Of a stretch of DNA of 33,532 nt, positions 1 to 8,243 are shown piece by piece. Each line of letters opens with the position of its first letter. Position 1 is the first letter of the stretch. Location of the stretch: assembly GCA_023394415.1 (NCBI GenBank), contig JAEXAR010000026.1, forward strand, positions 1 to 33,532, in the 5' to 3' direction. Made by a program: the position numbers and the translations under genes. The stretch comes from Bacteroidota bacterium. GTDB lineage: Bacteria; Bacteroidota; Bacteroidia; Flavobacteriales; Weeksellaceae. Below the pieces are notes generated by a model that was not told where the DNA came from, did no database searches, and saw only the letters and a program-made list of their open reading frames with translations.

Positions 1-67
1 CAGATTTAAAATGATTTATACAATCATCTTCTGTCCCAAAATGTGCTGAAAAACTGAATAAATTCAT
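1..67 (-). CDS. IS1595-like transposase, N-terminal part only (runs off left edge)
   Basis: Reading leftward from an ATG at 67, an open frame of 22 codons runs to the window edge and begins MNLFSFSAHFGTEDDC. This resembles the start of IS1595-family transposases, where a short FxTExxCxxHF-type segment precedes a zinc ribbon and then the DDE-type nuclease domain. Neither the ribbon nor the catalytic core lies in the window, so the call rests on one short motif. A minus-strand TATATTTG at 88-95, 20 bases upstream of the ATG, fits a Bacteroidota -7 element and supports a real start here. If correct, the end of the insertion sequence lies between this gene and susC, whose ATG is only 93 bases away. 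The alternative is an unrelated short protein. Confidence 0.5.
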   Translation of the reverse strand, partial: MNLFSFSAHFGTEDDCINHFKS

Positions 68-87
68 ATCTAATGGTTTGATTACTA

Positions 88-95
88 CAAATATA
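88..95 (-). promoter_or_regulatory. -7 promoter element of the leftward transposase-like gene
   Basis: TATATTTG on the minus strand matches TAnnTTTG, the -7 consensus of the Bacteroidota primary sigma factor. No TTG was found at the expected -33 distance, so the promoter is inferred from one element and its distance to the ATG at 67. Confidence 0.4.
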
Positions 96-159
96 CAAAA
101 ATTATGATAAATTACGGATATTCATAACATATTTGCCAAAAGATATAATTTTAGTTAAT

Positions 160-3102
160 ATGAATGTGAAATCAACTTTAATGACGGCAGGTGTACTGTT
201 CTTTTGTGGACAGGCAGCATTTGCTCAGACAGACACAGCCAATGTGCGTAACATTGATGAAGTTGTGGTTGTGGGTTATGGAACCCAAAAGAAAAAAGAT
301 GTAACTGCCAGTTTATCTTCTGTAAAAGGGGAGGTATTAGCAGATAAGCCCGTTCAAACTTTTGATCAGGCGATGGCAGGAAGAAGTACAGGTGTACAGA
401 TTACAGTGCCAAGTGGAGTACTGAATGCTGCACCAGTTTTCAGAGTTCGTGGTGTAAACTCAATTTCTTTGAGTTCATATCCTCTAATTGTAATTGATGG
501 TGTGCCTACATTTACAGGAAATAATAGCCCTGTTTCTGCAGCAAGTAATCCATTGGCTTCAATTAATCCCGCGGATATTGAAAGTGTAGATATTGCAAAA
601 GATGCTGCTGCTACAGCTATTTATGGTAGCCGCGCTGCAAATGGTGTTGTATTTATTACAACTAAAAAAGGAAGAAGTGGAAAACCAAGAGTGAATTACA
701 GCACTTGGTTAAGCTTAGCTTCACCTTTCCGTTTGCCGGAAACTTTGGGAGCAGAAGACTATGTACGTTATAAAAATATGGCTGTTGCCAATAACCTGAA
801 TCCATCTTCTACAATTAGAAATGTGAAATTCAGTACTGCAAAAGATGCTAATGGAAATCTTATCGATACAGATTGGGCAGATATCATTTATAGAACTGGT
901 CTTTCTTACAATCATAATTTGAACGTTTCTGGTGGTAACGAAGGGACTTCTTATTATTTCTCTGCAGGATATACTGATCAACAAGGTATTATTCAGAAGA
1001 ACGATTTTAAAAGAATAAATGCTTTGTTAAATGTTGATGCAAAAGTTACCAAAAAGATATCGATTGGAGGTAAACTTTCCTTCTCGAATGAAAAGAACGA
1101 AGCAGCTGCAAACTCGGGTTCCTTGTCAGGAGGTGCATTTTCAACAGGTGGTTTAGGACGTCTTCAATTTGTGCTTCCTTCAACACTTGCGCCGTTCAAT
1201 AATGATGGTTCTTACAACTTAAATGGAGCGGCTATTGGAAGCTCACCTCAAATTGCAGGAATTTCAAGTTTAGGTTACTATAACCCTCAGCTTTTGTTGG
1301 ATAAGAACAGAGAAACTGCAGAAAACAACAGATTCCAAGGATCGATTTATGGACAGCTTAAGCCATGGTCTTGGTTAACAGCAAGAACACAGTTAGGTTT
1401 GGATTATATGTTAACCGACAGTGATTTGTTCTGGTCGCCAATTGCAGGTGATGGTTACAGTTATAAAGGATATGCATGGGCTGGAAGTGATGTGGCTAAA
1501 ACAATGGTTTGGACAAACACTTTACAAGCAGATAAATCTTTTGGTGAGCACAACTTTAATCTATTATTAGGGAACGAGCAGCAATTCTCCAAATTCAAAG
1601 GAATTGGTATCCAGAGAGAGGAACTTTCAGATCCTGATTATACGGTAGTTCAGGGTGGTTTTGTGAAAAATAACCCAGTAAACTTGTACAAATCTCAAAA
1701 CTATCTGGTTTCTTTCTTCAGCCGTTTGAACTATAACTTTGCTAATAAATATTATTTAAGTGGAAATATTCGTCAGGACGAGCATTCTGCATTAGCAATT
1801 AAAAAAGGTATTTTCTGGGGGGTTAGTGCTGGTTGGGAAGTTGCAAAAGAAGGATTCTGGAATGCAATGGGAGCAGACAATGTGTTCTCTAGTTTCAAAT
1901 TAAGAGGAAGCTACGGTAAGGTAGGTAATGTTTCAGGTATTGGAGATTTCCAATCTTATTCTACTTTTGGTTCAGGACTTTATGGTGGAAGACCAACATT
2001 AGCATTTAACAATGTAGGTAACGACAAACTTACTTGGGAAACCAGTAAAAAAATGGATGTGGGAGCTTCTTTCGGTATTCTTAATAACCGCGTAACTGGA
2101 GAAGTAACATATTACAACAATAAAATTGATGGTCTAATTCTTTTCGTACAACAATCTCCTTCTACAGGTTTGCCAACAAGCGTACCACAGAATATTGGTA
2201 GTATGTATAATAAGGGTTGGGAAATTGATTTGAAAACCAAACCTTTCGAAAAAGAGAATTTCTCTTGGGATTTTGGCGTAAACGTTTCTCTTAACGAGAA
2301 TGAGGTTACTGAGCTTGCTCCGGGAATGCTTAGCCTTTCAACTGCGACTTCTGGATTAGAAACAGTTAACAGAACAATGCCTGGTTATTCTATCGGACAG
2401 CTTTTTGTTGTAAAAACTGGTGGTGTAGATCCTACAACTGGTAAGCGTATTTTCATTAATAAAAATGGAGAAAAAGTATATTATCAGTTCTATGCACCTG
2501 CTGGAGAGTATCAATGGTCATTTACTCCTGATGGGAAAACTTTGGCACCAAGCGTTTCCATTGCGGATGGTGTAATGTATGCCAATACACAGCCAAAAGT
2601 GTATGGAGGTATTGATAATACTTTCAGGTTTAAAAACTTTGAGTTGAGTTCGCTTCTTACTTTCCAAATGGGTAATTATGTTTATTATGGTTCAAACGCT
2701 GGTTTGCATGATCAGAGATGGTGGAACAACAGCGTGGATGTGTTAACAGATGCATGGATGCAGCCTGGAGATACAGGTATGAAATATGCAAAACCAGTAT
2801 TTAACGATAACGTTTCAAACGGTTCTGCAATGCCAATGGACATCAATGTATTTAAAGGAGATTTCTTGAAAGTTAAAAATTTAACATTAGCGTATAATCT
2901 TCCTAAATCTGCACTGAATTTAGATAACATCAACAATGTTAGAATTTATGTAAGTGGACAAAACTTAGCAATTCTTACCAAATATCCTGGTCCGGATCCG
3001 GAAGTATCATCAAACGGTAACATCCAAACTGCACCAGGCGTGGACAGAAACACCGTAGGAAACGCAAGAACCTTCATCTTTGGTCTTAACGTAGGATTTT
3101 AA
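160..3102 (+). CDS. SusC/RagA-family TonB-linked outer membrane transporter
   Basis: Outer membrane beta-barrel that imports a bound nutrient using TonB energy, working with the SusD-like lipoprotein encoded next. The ATG at 160 gives 980 residues; an in-frame TTG at 133 only adds nine residues before the signal peptide and is rejected. A signal peptide covers residues 1-22 (cut at AFA-Q). A TonB-box-like segment IDEVVVVGYG follows at 32-41, then the plug domain to about residue 175, including the family motif IYGSRAANG. The rest is barrel, ending in FGLNVGF with the terminal Phe needed for assembly. The carboxypeptidase-regulatory-like N-terminal domain of many SusC proteins is absent, as is common in Chryseobacterium relatives. 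CATATTTG at 128-135, one base off the -7 consensus, is the only promoter candidate seen. Substrate unknown: no glycosidase, peptidase or regulator is adjacent. Confidence 0.96.
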   Translation: MNVKSTLMTAGVLFFCGQAAFAQTDTANVRNIDEVVVVGYGTQKKKDVTASLSSVKGEVLADKPVQTFDQAMAGRSTGVQITVPSGVLNAAPVFRVRGVNSISLSSYPLIVIDGVPTFTGNNSPVSAASNPLASINPADIESVDIAKDAAATAIYGSRAANGVVFITTKKGRSGKPRVNYSTWLSLASPFRLPETLGAEDYVRYKNMAVANNLNPSSTIRNVKFSTAKDANGNLIDTDWADIIYRTGLSYNHNLNVSGGNEGTSYYFSAGYTDQQGIIQKNDFKRINALLNVDAKVTKKISIGGKLSFSNEKNEAAANSGSLSGGAFSTGGLGRLQFVLPSTLAPFNNDGSYNLNGAAIGSSPQIAGISSLGYYNPQLLLDKNRETAENNRFQGSIYGQLKPWSWLTARTQLGLDYMLTDSDLFWSPIAGDGYSYKGYAWAGSDVAKTMVWTNTLQADKSFGEHNFNLLLGNEQQFSKFKGIGIQREELSDPDYTVVQGGFVKNNPVNLYKSQNYLVSFFSRLNYNFANKYYLSGNIRQDEHSALAIKKGIFWGVSAGWEVAKEGFWNAMGADNVFSSFKLRGSYGKVGNVSGIGDFQSYSTFGSGLYGGRPTLAFNNVGNDKLTWETSKKMDVGASFGILNNRVTGEVTYYNNKIDGLILFVQQSPSTGLPTSVPQNIGSMYNKGWEIDLKTKPFEKENFSWDFGVNVSLNENEVTELAPGMLSLSTATSGLETVNRTMPGYSIGQLFVVKTGGVDPTTGKRIFINKNGEKVYYQFYAPAGEYQWSFTPDGKTLAPSVSIADGVMYANTQPKVYGGIDNTFRFKNFELSSLLTFQMGNYVYYGSNAGLHDQRWWNNSVDVLTDAWMQPGDTGMKYAKPVFNDNVSNGSAMPMDINVFKGDFLKVKNLTLAYNLPKSALNLDNINNVRIYVSGQNLAILTKYPGPDPEVSSNGNIQTAPGVDRNTVGNARTFIFGLNVGF

Positions 3103-3125
3103 TTAGTAACAATTAATTTAAAAAA

Positions 3126-4601
3126 ATGAAAAATAATAAAATATTAACAGCGGTAATGTTAGGTGCATTAACCTTTGTCACTTCATGTAGAGACGAAAGT
3201 TTATTGAGTCCTGTAAGTGAAACAAGCATTACGGACGCAACAGCATTCAGCACTCCAACAAGAATCAATGGAGTATTATTATCAGTGTATAGCGCATTGA
3301 AAAGTGGAAATGTACACGGAGGAAGATATGTTGTCTATGGTGATATAAGAGGAGAGGATATTCTAAAAGAAACAGATAACTTAGTTACTGCGGCAGATAT
3401 CTTTATGATGAACCCAACCAACTCATCCAACTCTATTTCGACTTTCTGGACAAACAGTTATTATGCAATTAATAACGCTAACATTTTTATTGATGGAATG
3501 AATAATGGAGGAATTGCAGTAGTAGGAGATACTACGGGTAAAGCTTATGTTGCTGAAGCAAAAGCGCTACGTGCAGTTTTATATTATGGCTTATTGCAAT
3601 TTTTTGCGAAACCGTATGCAGATGGAAATGGCGCAAAACCTGGATTACCTCTTCGACTTACTGGAATTAAAGGTTCAGGAAGTTCGGATTTGGCAAGAAG
3701 TACGGTGGGAGAAGTGTATACACAAATCCTGAAAGATTTAAATGAAGCAGAAACTGATTTGCCATTAACATATTCTTCTGCAGAACTAAATACAACAAGA
3801 ATCCACAGAAATACAGTAATCGCGCTGAAAACCAGAGTATATCTTTCTATGCAGAAATATCCAGAAGCGGTTACAGAAGCTAATAAAATTGTTTCAGCAG
3901 CGGCACCATTTACAGCTACTACAGGTGTTAACAATAAATTGGAAGCAAACATTTCGAATGTATTCAGTGCATATACAACCAATGAGTCCCTGTTCTCATT
4001 ACCAATGACAACCACTGCAGGAGATAACCCGGGAACTCAAAATCAGCTTGGATATTACTGGACTCCTTCTCCTTCTTTAGGTGGAGTGGGTAATGGGGAA
4101 TATTCTGTTAATCCAAACGGTGTTTTAGCTAATGTTACTCAATTTACTGCAGCTGATAAAAGAAGATCTTTTATTCTTGCTACGGCTGGAGGAAAATTAT
4201 GGAATATGAAGTTTAAAACAGCAAGTCCATATACAGATTGGGTTCCTGTAATTAGATATGCCGAAGTTTTATTAAACTTAGCTGAAGCTAAAGTTCGCGC
4301 TTCTAATACGGTTGACGCTCAATCGATTGCATTGTTAAATGCTGTTCACGGACGTTCGGATGCTGCAAAAGTTTTCACCGCCGCTGATTTTCCAACCGTA
4401 GCAGACTTCCTTACAGCTGTTGACAATGAGCGCAGAATGGAATTCATGGGTGAAGGTCACCGCACCAGAGACATCACCCGTTTGCTAAAGCCATTCCCTG
4501 CACACGGCGGAGCTCCTGCGAAAGCATTGAACGATGTTGGTTATATTTGGCCAATTCCTTCGGTTGAGCTTTCTCTTAATACGCTTATGACAGATAATTA
4601 A
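3126..4601 (+). CDS. SusD/RagB-family nutrient-binding outer membrane lipoprotein
   Basis: Surface lipoprotein that forms the lid over the SusC barrel and binds its substrate. The 491-residue product has a type II signal peptide with lipobox VTSC, lipidated at Cys21. A SusD-like N-terminal alpha-helical (TPR-like) region follows, including the AEAKALRAVLYYGLLQFFA stretch typical of the family. The C-terminal RagB/SusD region contains VIRYAEVLLNLAEAKVRA and the ERRMEFMGEGHRTRDITR helix. It starts 23 bases after susC and is followed by a strong terminator, so the two genes form a minimal two-gene locus. No catabolic enzyme is attached, so the ligand cannot be inferred. Confidence 0.96.
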   Translation: MKNNKILTAVMLGALTFVTSCRDESLLSPVSETSITDATAFSTPTRINGVLLSVYSALKSGNVHGGRYVVYGDIRGEDILKETDNLVTAADIFMMNPTNSSNSISTFWTNSYYAINNANIFIDGMNNGGIAVVGDTTGKAYVAEAKALRAVLYYGLLQFFAKPYADGNGAKPGLPLRLTGIKGSGSSDLARSTVGEVYTQILKDLNEAETDLPLTYSSAELNTTRIHRNTVIALKTRVYLSMQKYPEAVTEANKIVSAAAPFTATTGVNNKLEANISNVFSAYTTNESLFSLPMTTTAGDNPGTQNQLGYYWTPSPSLGGVGNGEYSVNPNGVLANVTQFTAADKRRSFILATAGGKLWNMKFKTASPYTDWVPVIRYAEVLLNLAEAKVRASNTVDAQSIALLNAVHGRSDAAKVFTAADFPTVADFLTAVDNERRMEFMGEGHRTRDITRLLKPFPAHGGAPAKALNDVGYIWPIPSVELSLNTLMTDN

Positions 4602-4622
4602 TATTTTTCATATTCAGTTAAA

Positions 4623-4646
4623 CCCCGCAATTCTGCGGGGTTTTTT
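4623..4646 (+). terminator. Intrinsic terminator of the susC-susD unit
   Basis: A 7-bp perfect stem CCCCGCA/TGCGGGG with a 4-base loop is followed directly by six T. It lies 21 bases after the susD stop and just before the next promoter. Confidence 0.93.
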
Positions 4647-4662
4647 ATTTCGCACAAATTCT

Positions 4663-4670
4663 TACTTTTG
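4663..4670 (+). promoter_or_regulatory. -7 promoter element of the porin gene; decides its start
   Basis: TACTTTTG matches TAnnTTTG and ends 18 bases before the ATG at 4689. An in-frame TTG at 4668 lies inside this element, so it cannot be the translation start if the promoter is used. Confidence 0.65.
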
Positions 4671-4688
4671 TACTTCACTTTCACTTAC

Positions 4689-6611
4689 ATGAAATATTTT
4701 GTTTTCTTTTTGCTTTTTGGGATTGGGCTGCATGCGCAGGTAATCAATAAAACCGATTCCAACAGAGTCAAACAAATAGATACTTTAATAATAGATAACG
4801 GTATTAAAGACTCTTTAAAAATCTTTAAACCCACTATTTCAGATTATAGATTCCGCACACAATTTGGCGAAGAAAAGGTTTTTGATACAACTTTCACTGT
4901 GCAGAAATCCTATATTTATACACAATATAATAATCGTGACAATTTTGGGAAAGTTCAGTTTGCAAATATTGGTTCAGGCTTCCAGAATTTAGTTTATGTT
5001 AACAATCCCGAACGCAATCTCTCACTTCTACCGGAAAGAAAATCACATTTCATACTTGGTATCAACGATATAAAATATTACGATGTAAAAACACCAACCA
5101 CCTCTTTCATTTATCATACTGCAATGAGAAATGGAGCAGCACTCCAAACCACTTATACTCAAAACTTGGGTAAAAACCTTAATATAGCAGTAGAATATAT
5201 GGGTTTGCGATCACAAGGGTTTTATAACAATAGTTTGGCAGCTAACAATAGTGTGGTGTTTTCAGGGCATTTTAATTCAGAAAACAAAAAATATGAAGCT
5301 TTCGCCCACTTCATTCATCAAAATGTTAATAATGAAGAATACGGCGGCATAGAGGATCTGGATATCTTTCTCGGTGGCGATTCTAGATTTAAAAACAGAC
5401 AAAATTTACAAGTCAATCTCAATAATTCTGATTCCCGTTTTTCGTACCGAAGGTATTATTATAGTCATAGCTTTGCACCCTTTAATCCCGAGCGTTATCC
5501 CTTTAAAATTTCACACAGCATTTACCATCAGGGAAATAAATATTACTTCAACTTGAATGCAAGTGATGCCGTTTATTTTGGGGCTCTAAATCCTGAAAGA
5601 AGCCTCAACAACAAAAAATATTCTGAAAACTTAAGCAATACGGTAAGTTTGGTTTTTGATAATAAAAGATTCAAGCTTGATGCAGGAGTTAGACATCAGA
5701 ATATTGTTTTGGGGGCTTACAACGCTATTGTGAATTCAGACACTGCAGCGGAGATTGAAATGAAAGAAAACCGTCTCGGTGCTGTGGGGAATATAGAGAT
5801 TAACCTTTGGGAAAAATTGGCATTGAATTCTTTTTTAGAATATTCTAACGGGAAGCAGTTTGGCAACTATCTTCGTTCAACCAATAACCTTAAATTTGAA
5901 CCAATCCCGGACTACTTTGTAGATGCGAAAGTTAATTTCCAAAGTGCAGCACCAAGTTTTAATTATCTTCTTAATCTTTCACCAATTACCAACTATAACT
6001 ACAATTTTTCTAATTTTAAAAATGAAAACTTCATTGAAATTGGGGGTACTATTGGTTTAAAATGGTTCGATGCACAGGTATTTGCCAATTACTTTAGGAT
6101 TGACAATTATGCTTATTTCAATTCAGAAGGGAAGCCACAACAAAGCAGCTCTTCACTTAATATCTCACAAATTGGAGGCGATGCCACTTTTAGTTACAAC
6201 AAATTTCATTTGAATACAAGATTGCTTTTTCAAAGTAGTTTAACCAATAAAGAACTGTTTCCGGCGCCTAATTTTGTAGGAAGAGCCAATGTTTTTTGGC
6301 AGAGTAAAGCTTTTAAAGATGCTGCAGAAATTATGACCGGACTTAAAATTCACTATTTTACCAAATTTGCATCCCGAGATTTTTCACCTGTTATTAATGA
6401 ATTTATTTTGCCCAACTCAAAGGCTTATTCAATTGGTGGACAACCGGTTTTTGATGCTTATTTTAATATGAAAGTAAAAACCATGCAGTTTTATATTGAA
6501 GCGCAAAACTTTACCACTACATTTATACAGAACAAAACTTATACAGCACCATATTATCCATTTTATGATTTTAGGTTAAACATTGGCATCGTGTGGAATT
6601 TGTTTCATTAA
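4689..6611 (+). CDS. Putative outer membrane porin (Porin_10 type)
   Basis: A 640-residue protein starting MKYFVFFLLFGIGLHAQ: a signal peptide cut after HA, then a short linker and a long run of alternating aromatic and polar residues typical of beta strands. The segment around residues 140-190 (TSFIYHTAMRNGAALQTTYT onward, with an EYMGLRSQGFYNN-like stretch) resembles the putative porin family of Bacteroidota. The C-terminus has the IEAQNF and FYDFRLNIGIVWNLFH pattern of outer membrane barrels. The ATG at 4689 was chosen because it opens a normal signal peptide and sits 18 bases after a -7 element. Its stop precedes the next gene by only a few bases, so it is probably cotranscribed with bshC. 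Transported solute unknown. Confidence 0.85.
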   Translation: MKYFVFFLLFGIGLHAQVINKTDSNRVKQIDTLIIDNGIKDSLKIFKPTISDYRFRTQFGEEKVFDTTFTVQKSYIYTQYNNRDNFGKVQFANIGSGFQNLVYVNNPERNLSLLPERKSHFILGINDIKYYDVKTPTTSFIYHTAMRNGAALQTTYTQNLGKNLNIAVEYMGLRSQGFYNNSLAANNSVVFSGHFNSENKKYEAFAHFIHQNVNNEEYGGIEDLDIFLGGDSRFKNRQNLQVNLNNSDSRFSYRRYYYSHSFAPFNPERYPFKISHSIYHQGNKYYFNLNASDAVYFGALNPERSLNNKKYSENLSNTVSLVFDNKRFKLDAGVRHQNIVLGAYNAIVNSDTAAEIEMKENRLGAVGNIEINLWEKLALNSFLEYSNGKQFGNYLRSTNNLKFEPIPDYFVDAKVNFQSAAPSFNYLLNLSPITNYNYNFSNFKNENFIEIGGTIGLKWFDAQVFANYFRIDNYAYFNSEGKPQQSSSSLNISQIGGDATFSYNKFHLNTRLLFQSSLTNKELFPAPNFVGRANVFWQSKAFKDAAEIMTGLKIHYFTKFASRDFSPVINEFILPNSKAYSIGGQPVFDAYFNMKVKTMQFYIEAQNFTTTFIQNKTYTAPYYPFYDFRLNIGIVWNLFH

Positions 6612-6618
6612 TAAAGAA

Positions 6619-8205
6619 TTGAAAGATTTAAACAACATACCATTTCAGGAAATTGAAAGTATTCCACAGTTAATCAAAGATTTTCTGCAAGGTCAACTTT
6701 TAGATTTCAATCAAGATTTATTCAGTATTGAAAACTTCAGACAAAAAATTTCAACCAAAAAGGATGAATTCACTACTGTACAAAGAACCATTCTTTTCGA
6801 GGTTTTAAAGGAGCAACTCTCGGATATAGAACTTTCACAAAAGCAAAAACAACATTTGAATTCTTTGAATGATCTTGCTACATTTACGGTTGTTACAGGT
6901 CATCAGTTGAATCTTTTTACAGGTCCGGCTTTTTTCGTTTATAAAATTCTTCAGACCATAAAAACAGCAGATTTTCTTAATAAAAACTTTCCCGACAGTA
7001 ATATTGTTCCGGTGTTTTGGATGGCAACAGAAGATCACGATTTTGAAGAGATCAACCATTTCAAAACCGAAAATAATTATTATGAAATTAAAGGAAAATC
7101 TGGAGGGGTTGTTGGGAAAATTAAAGTAGAAGATCAATACTTCATCCATCAGTTTGAAGAAGAGTTTAAAGATTCAACCTACGGAACAGAGCTTATTCGA
7201 TGGATTAAAGAAGCCTACAAATTAGGAAATACGCTTTCTAAAGCCACGAGAATTCTCGTAAACCGTTTGTTCTCTGAATACGGTTTGCTCATTATTGATG
7301 GTGATGATGAAAGACTGAAGAATCAAATGAAGGATATTTTTAAAGACGAACTTCAAAACCAAAGTCTTTATCATTATTCACAAGATAAAGTTCATTTTCT
7401 TAGTGAAAAATACGGCAAAGTTCAGGTGAATCCCAGAGACATAAATCTGTTCTACCTCACTGAAACTAGGAACAGAATTGAATTTTCACAAGGGAAATAC
7501 AAGATCGTTGATAAAAAAATCTCCTTTACAGAAGAAGAAATTTTAAAAGAGCTTGAGCTTTATCCTGAAAAGTTTAGCCCAAACGCTTTGATGCGCCCTG
7601 TTTTTCAGGAAAAAATCCTCCCGAATATTGCCTATATTGGTGGAAATGCGGAAATGATGTATTGGATGGAACTGAAAGATTTTTTTAAAAAGATTAAGGT
7701 GAATTTTCCAATTCTCATTCCAAGAAATTCAATGCTTTTTCTGAAAGAAAAAACTTTAAAAAAAGCTGAAAAACTTAATCTTAAGATTGAAGATTTTCTC
7801 AAAAACTTTACACACGTCATCAACGAAAATATCCTTCAGAATTCAGATTTACCAAAGCTTCTGAATGAAAAGGAAACTGAAATTAAATCGGTTTTTTCTG
7901 AAATTAGCAATCGCGCTTCCGAAACCGATATTACTTTCAAAAATCTTGTGTTAGCCGAAGAAAAACGGCAGTTGAAGTCTTTTGCAAGAATGCAGAAGAG
8001 ACTCTTAAGAGCGGAAAAAATTAAACAAAGCGAAAAACTTGGGCGTCTCGAAAATATTTTTCTTGAAGTACATCCCGGTAAAAACTGGCAAGAGCGCGTA
8101 TTGAATTACAGCGTGTTTTATGCGGATGAAGGTAGCGATTGGCTTCATAATTGTTACAAGAAAATGAATGTAGAAAAATCGGAATTATTTATTATTCAGA
8201 TTTAA
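6619..8205 (+). CDS. bshC: Bacillithiol biosynthesis cysteine-adding enzyme BshC
   Basis: Adds cysteine to glucosaminyl-malate in the last step of bacillithiol synthesis, in the cytoplasm. Family motifs are TGHQLNLFTGP (residues about 93-103, nucleotide-binding Rossmann-like core) and WMATEDHDF (135-142). A long charged C-terminal coiled-coil follows at about 375-475. Two starts are possible: an ATG at 6583, overlapping the porin gene by 29 bases, or the TTG at 6619. I prefer the TTG because the product then begins LKDLNNIPFQEI, matching where family members start, and because the 12 extra residues are the out-of-frame porin tail. Length is then 528 residues, normal for the family. No other bsh gene is in the window. 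Confidence 0.9.
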   Translation: MKDLNNIPFQEIESIPQLIKDFLQGQLLDFNQDLFSIENFRQKISTKKDEFTTVQRTILFEVLKEQLSDIELSQKQKQHLNSLNDLATFTVVTGHQLNLFTGPAFFVYKILQTIKTADFLNKNFPDSNIVPVFWMATEDHDFEEINHFKTENNYYEIKGKSGGVVGKIKVEDQYFIHQFEEEFKDSTYGTELIRWIKEAYKLGNTLSKATRILVNRLFSEYGLLIIDGDDERLKNQMKDIFKDELQNQSLYHYSQDKVHFLSEKYGKVQVNPRDINLFYLTETRNRIEFSQGKYKIVDKKISFTEEEILKELELYPEKFSPNALMRPVFQEKILPNIAYIGGNAEMMYWMELKDFFKKIKVNFPILIPRNSMLFLKEKTLKKAEKLNLKIEDFLKNFTHVINENILQNSDLPKLLNEKETEIKSVFSEISNRASETDITFKNLVLAEEKRQLKSFARMQKRLLRAEKIKQSEKLGRLENIFLEVHPGKNWQERVLNYSVFYADEGSDWLHNCYKKMNVEKSELFIIQI

Positions 8206-8216
8206 TTTTAAAGCCT

Positions 8217-8224
8217 TATTTTTG
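8217..8224 (+). promoter_or_regulatory. -7 promoter element of the LysM gene
   Basis: TATTTTTG fits TAnnTTTG and ends 19 bases before the ATG at 8244. It supports that start over upstream in-frame codons that overlap bshC. Confidence 0.6.
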
Positions 8225-8243
8225 CAAAATTAGAACTCACAAA

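Noticed and set aside
128..137. Exact terminal inverted repeat of the IS near position 137
   Set aside because: Minus-strand GGCAAATATG would suit an IS end beginning with GG, but the other end is outside the window, so the boundary cannot be fixed.
133..159. Upstream TTG start extending SusC by nine residues
   Set aside because: It adds a charged stretch in front of a normal signal peptide, and the ATG at 160 gives the usual MNVK start of this SusC subgroup.
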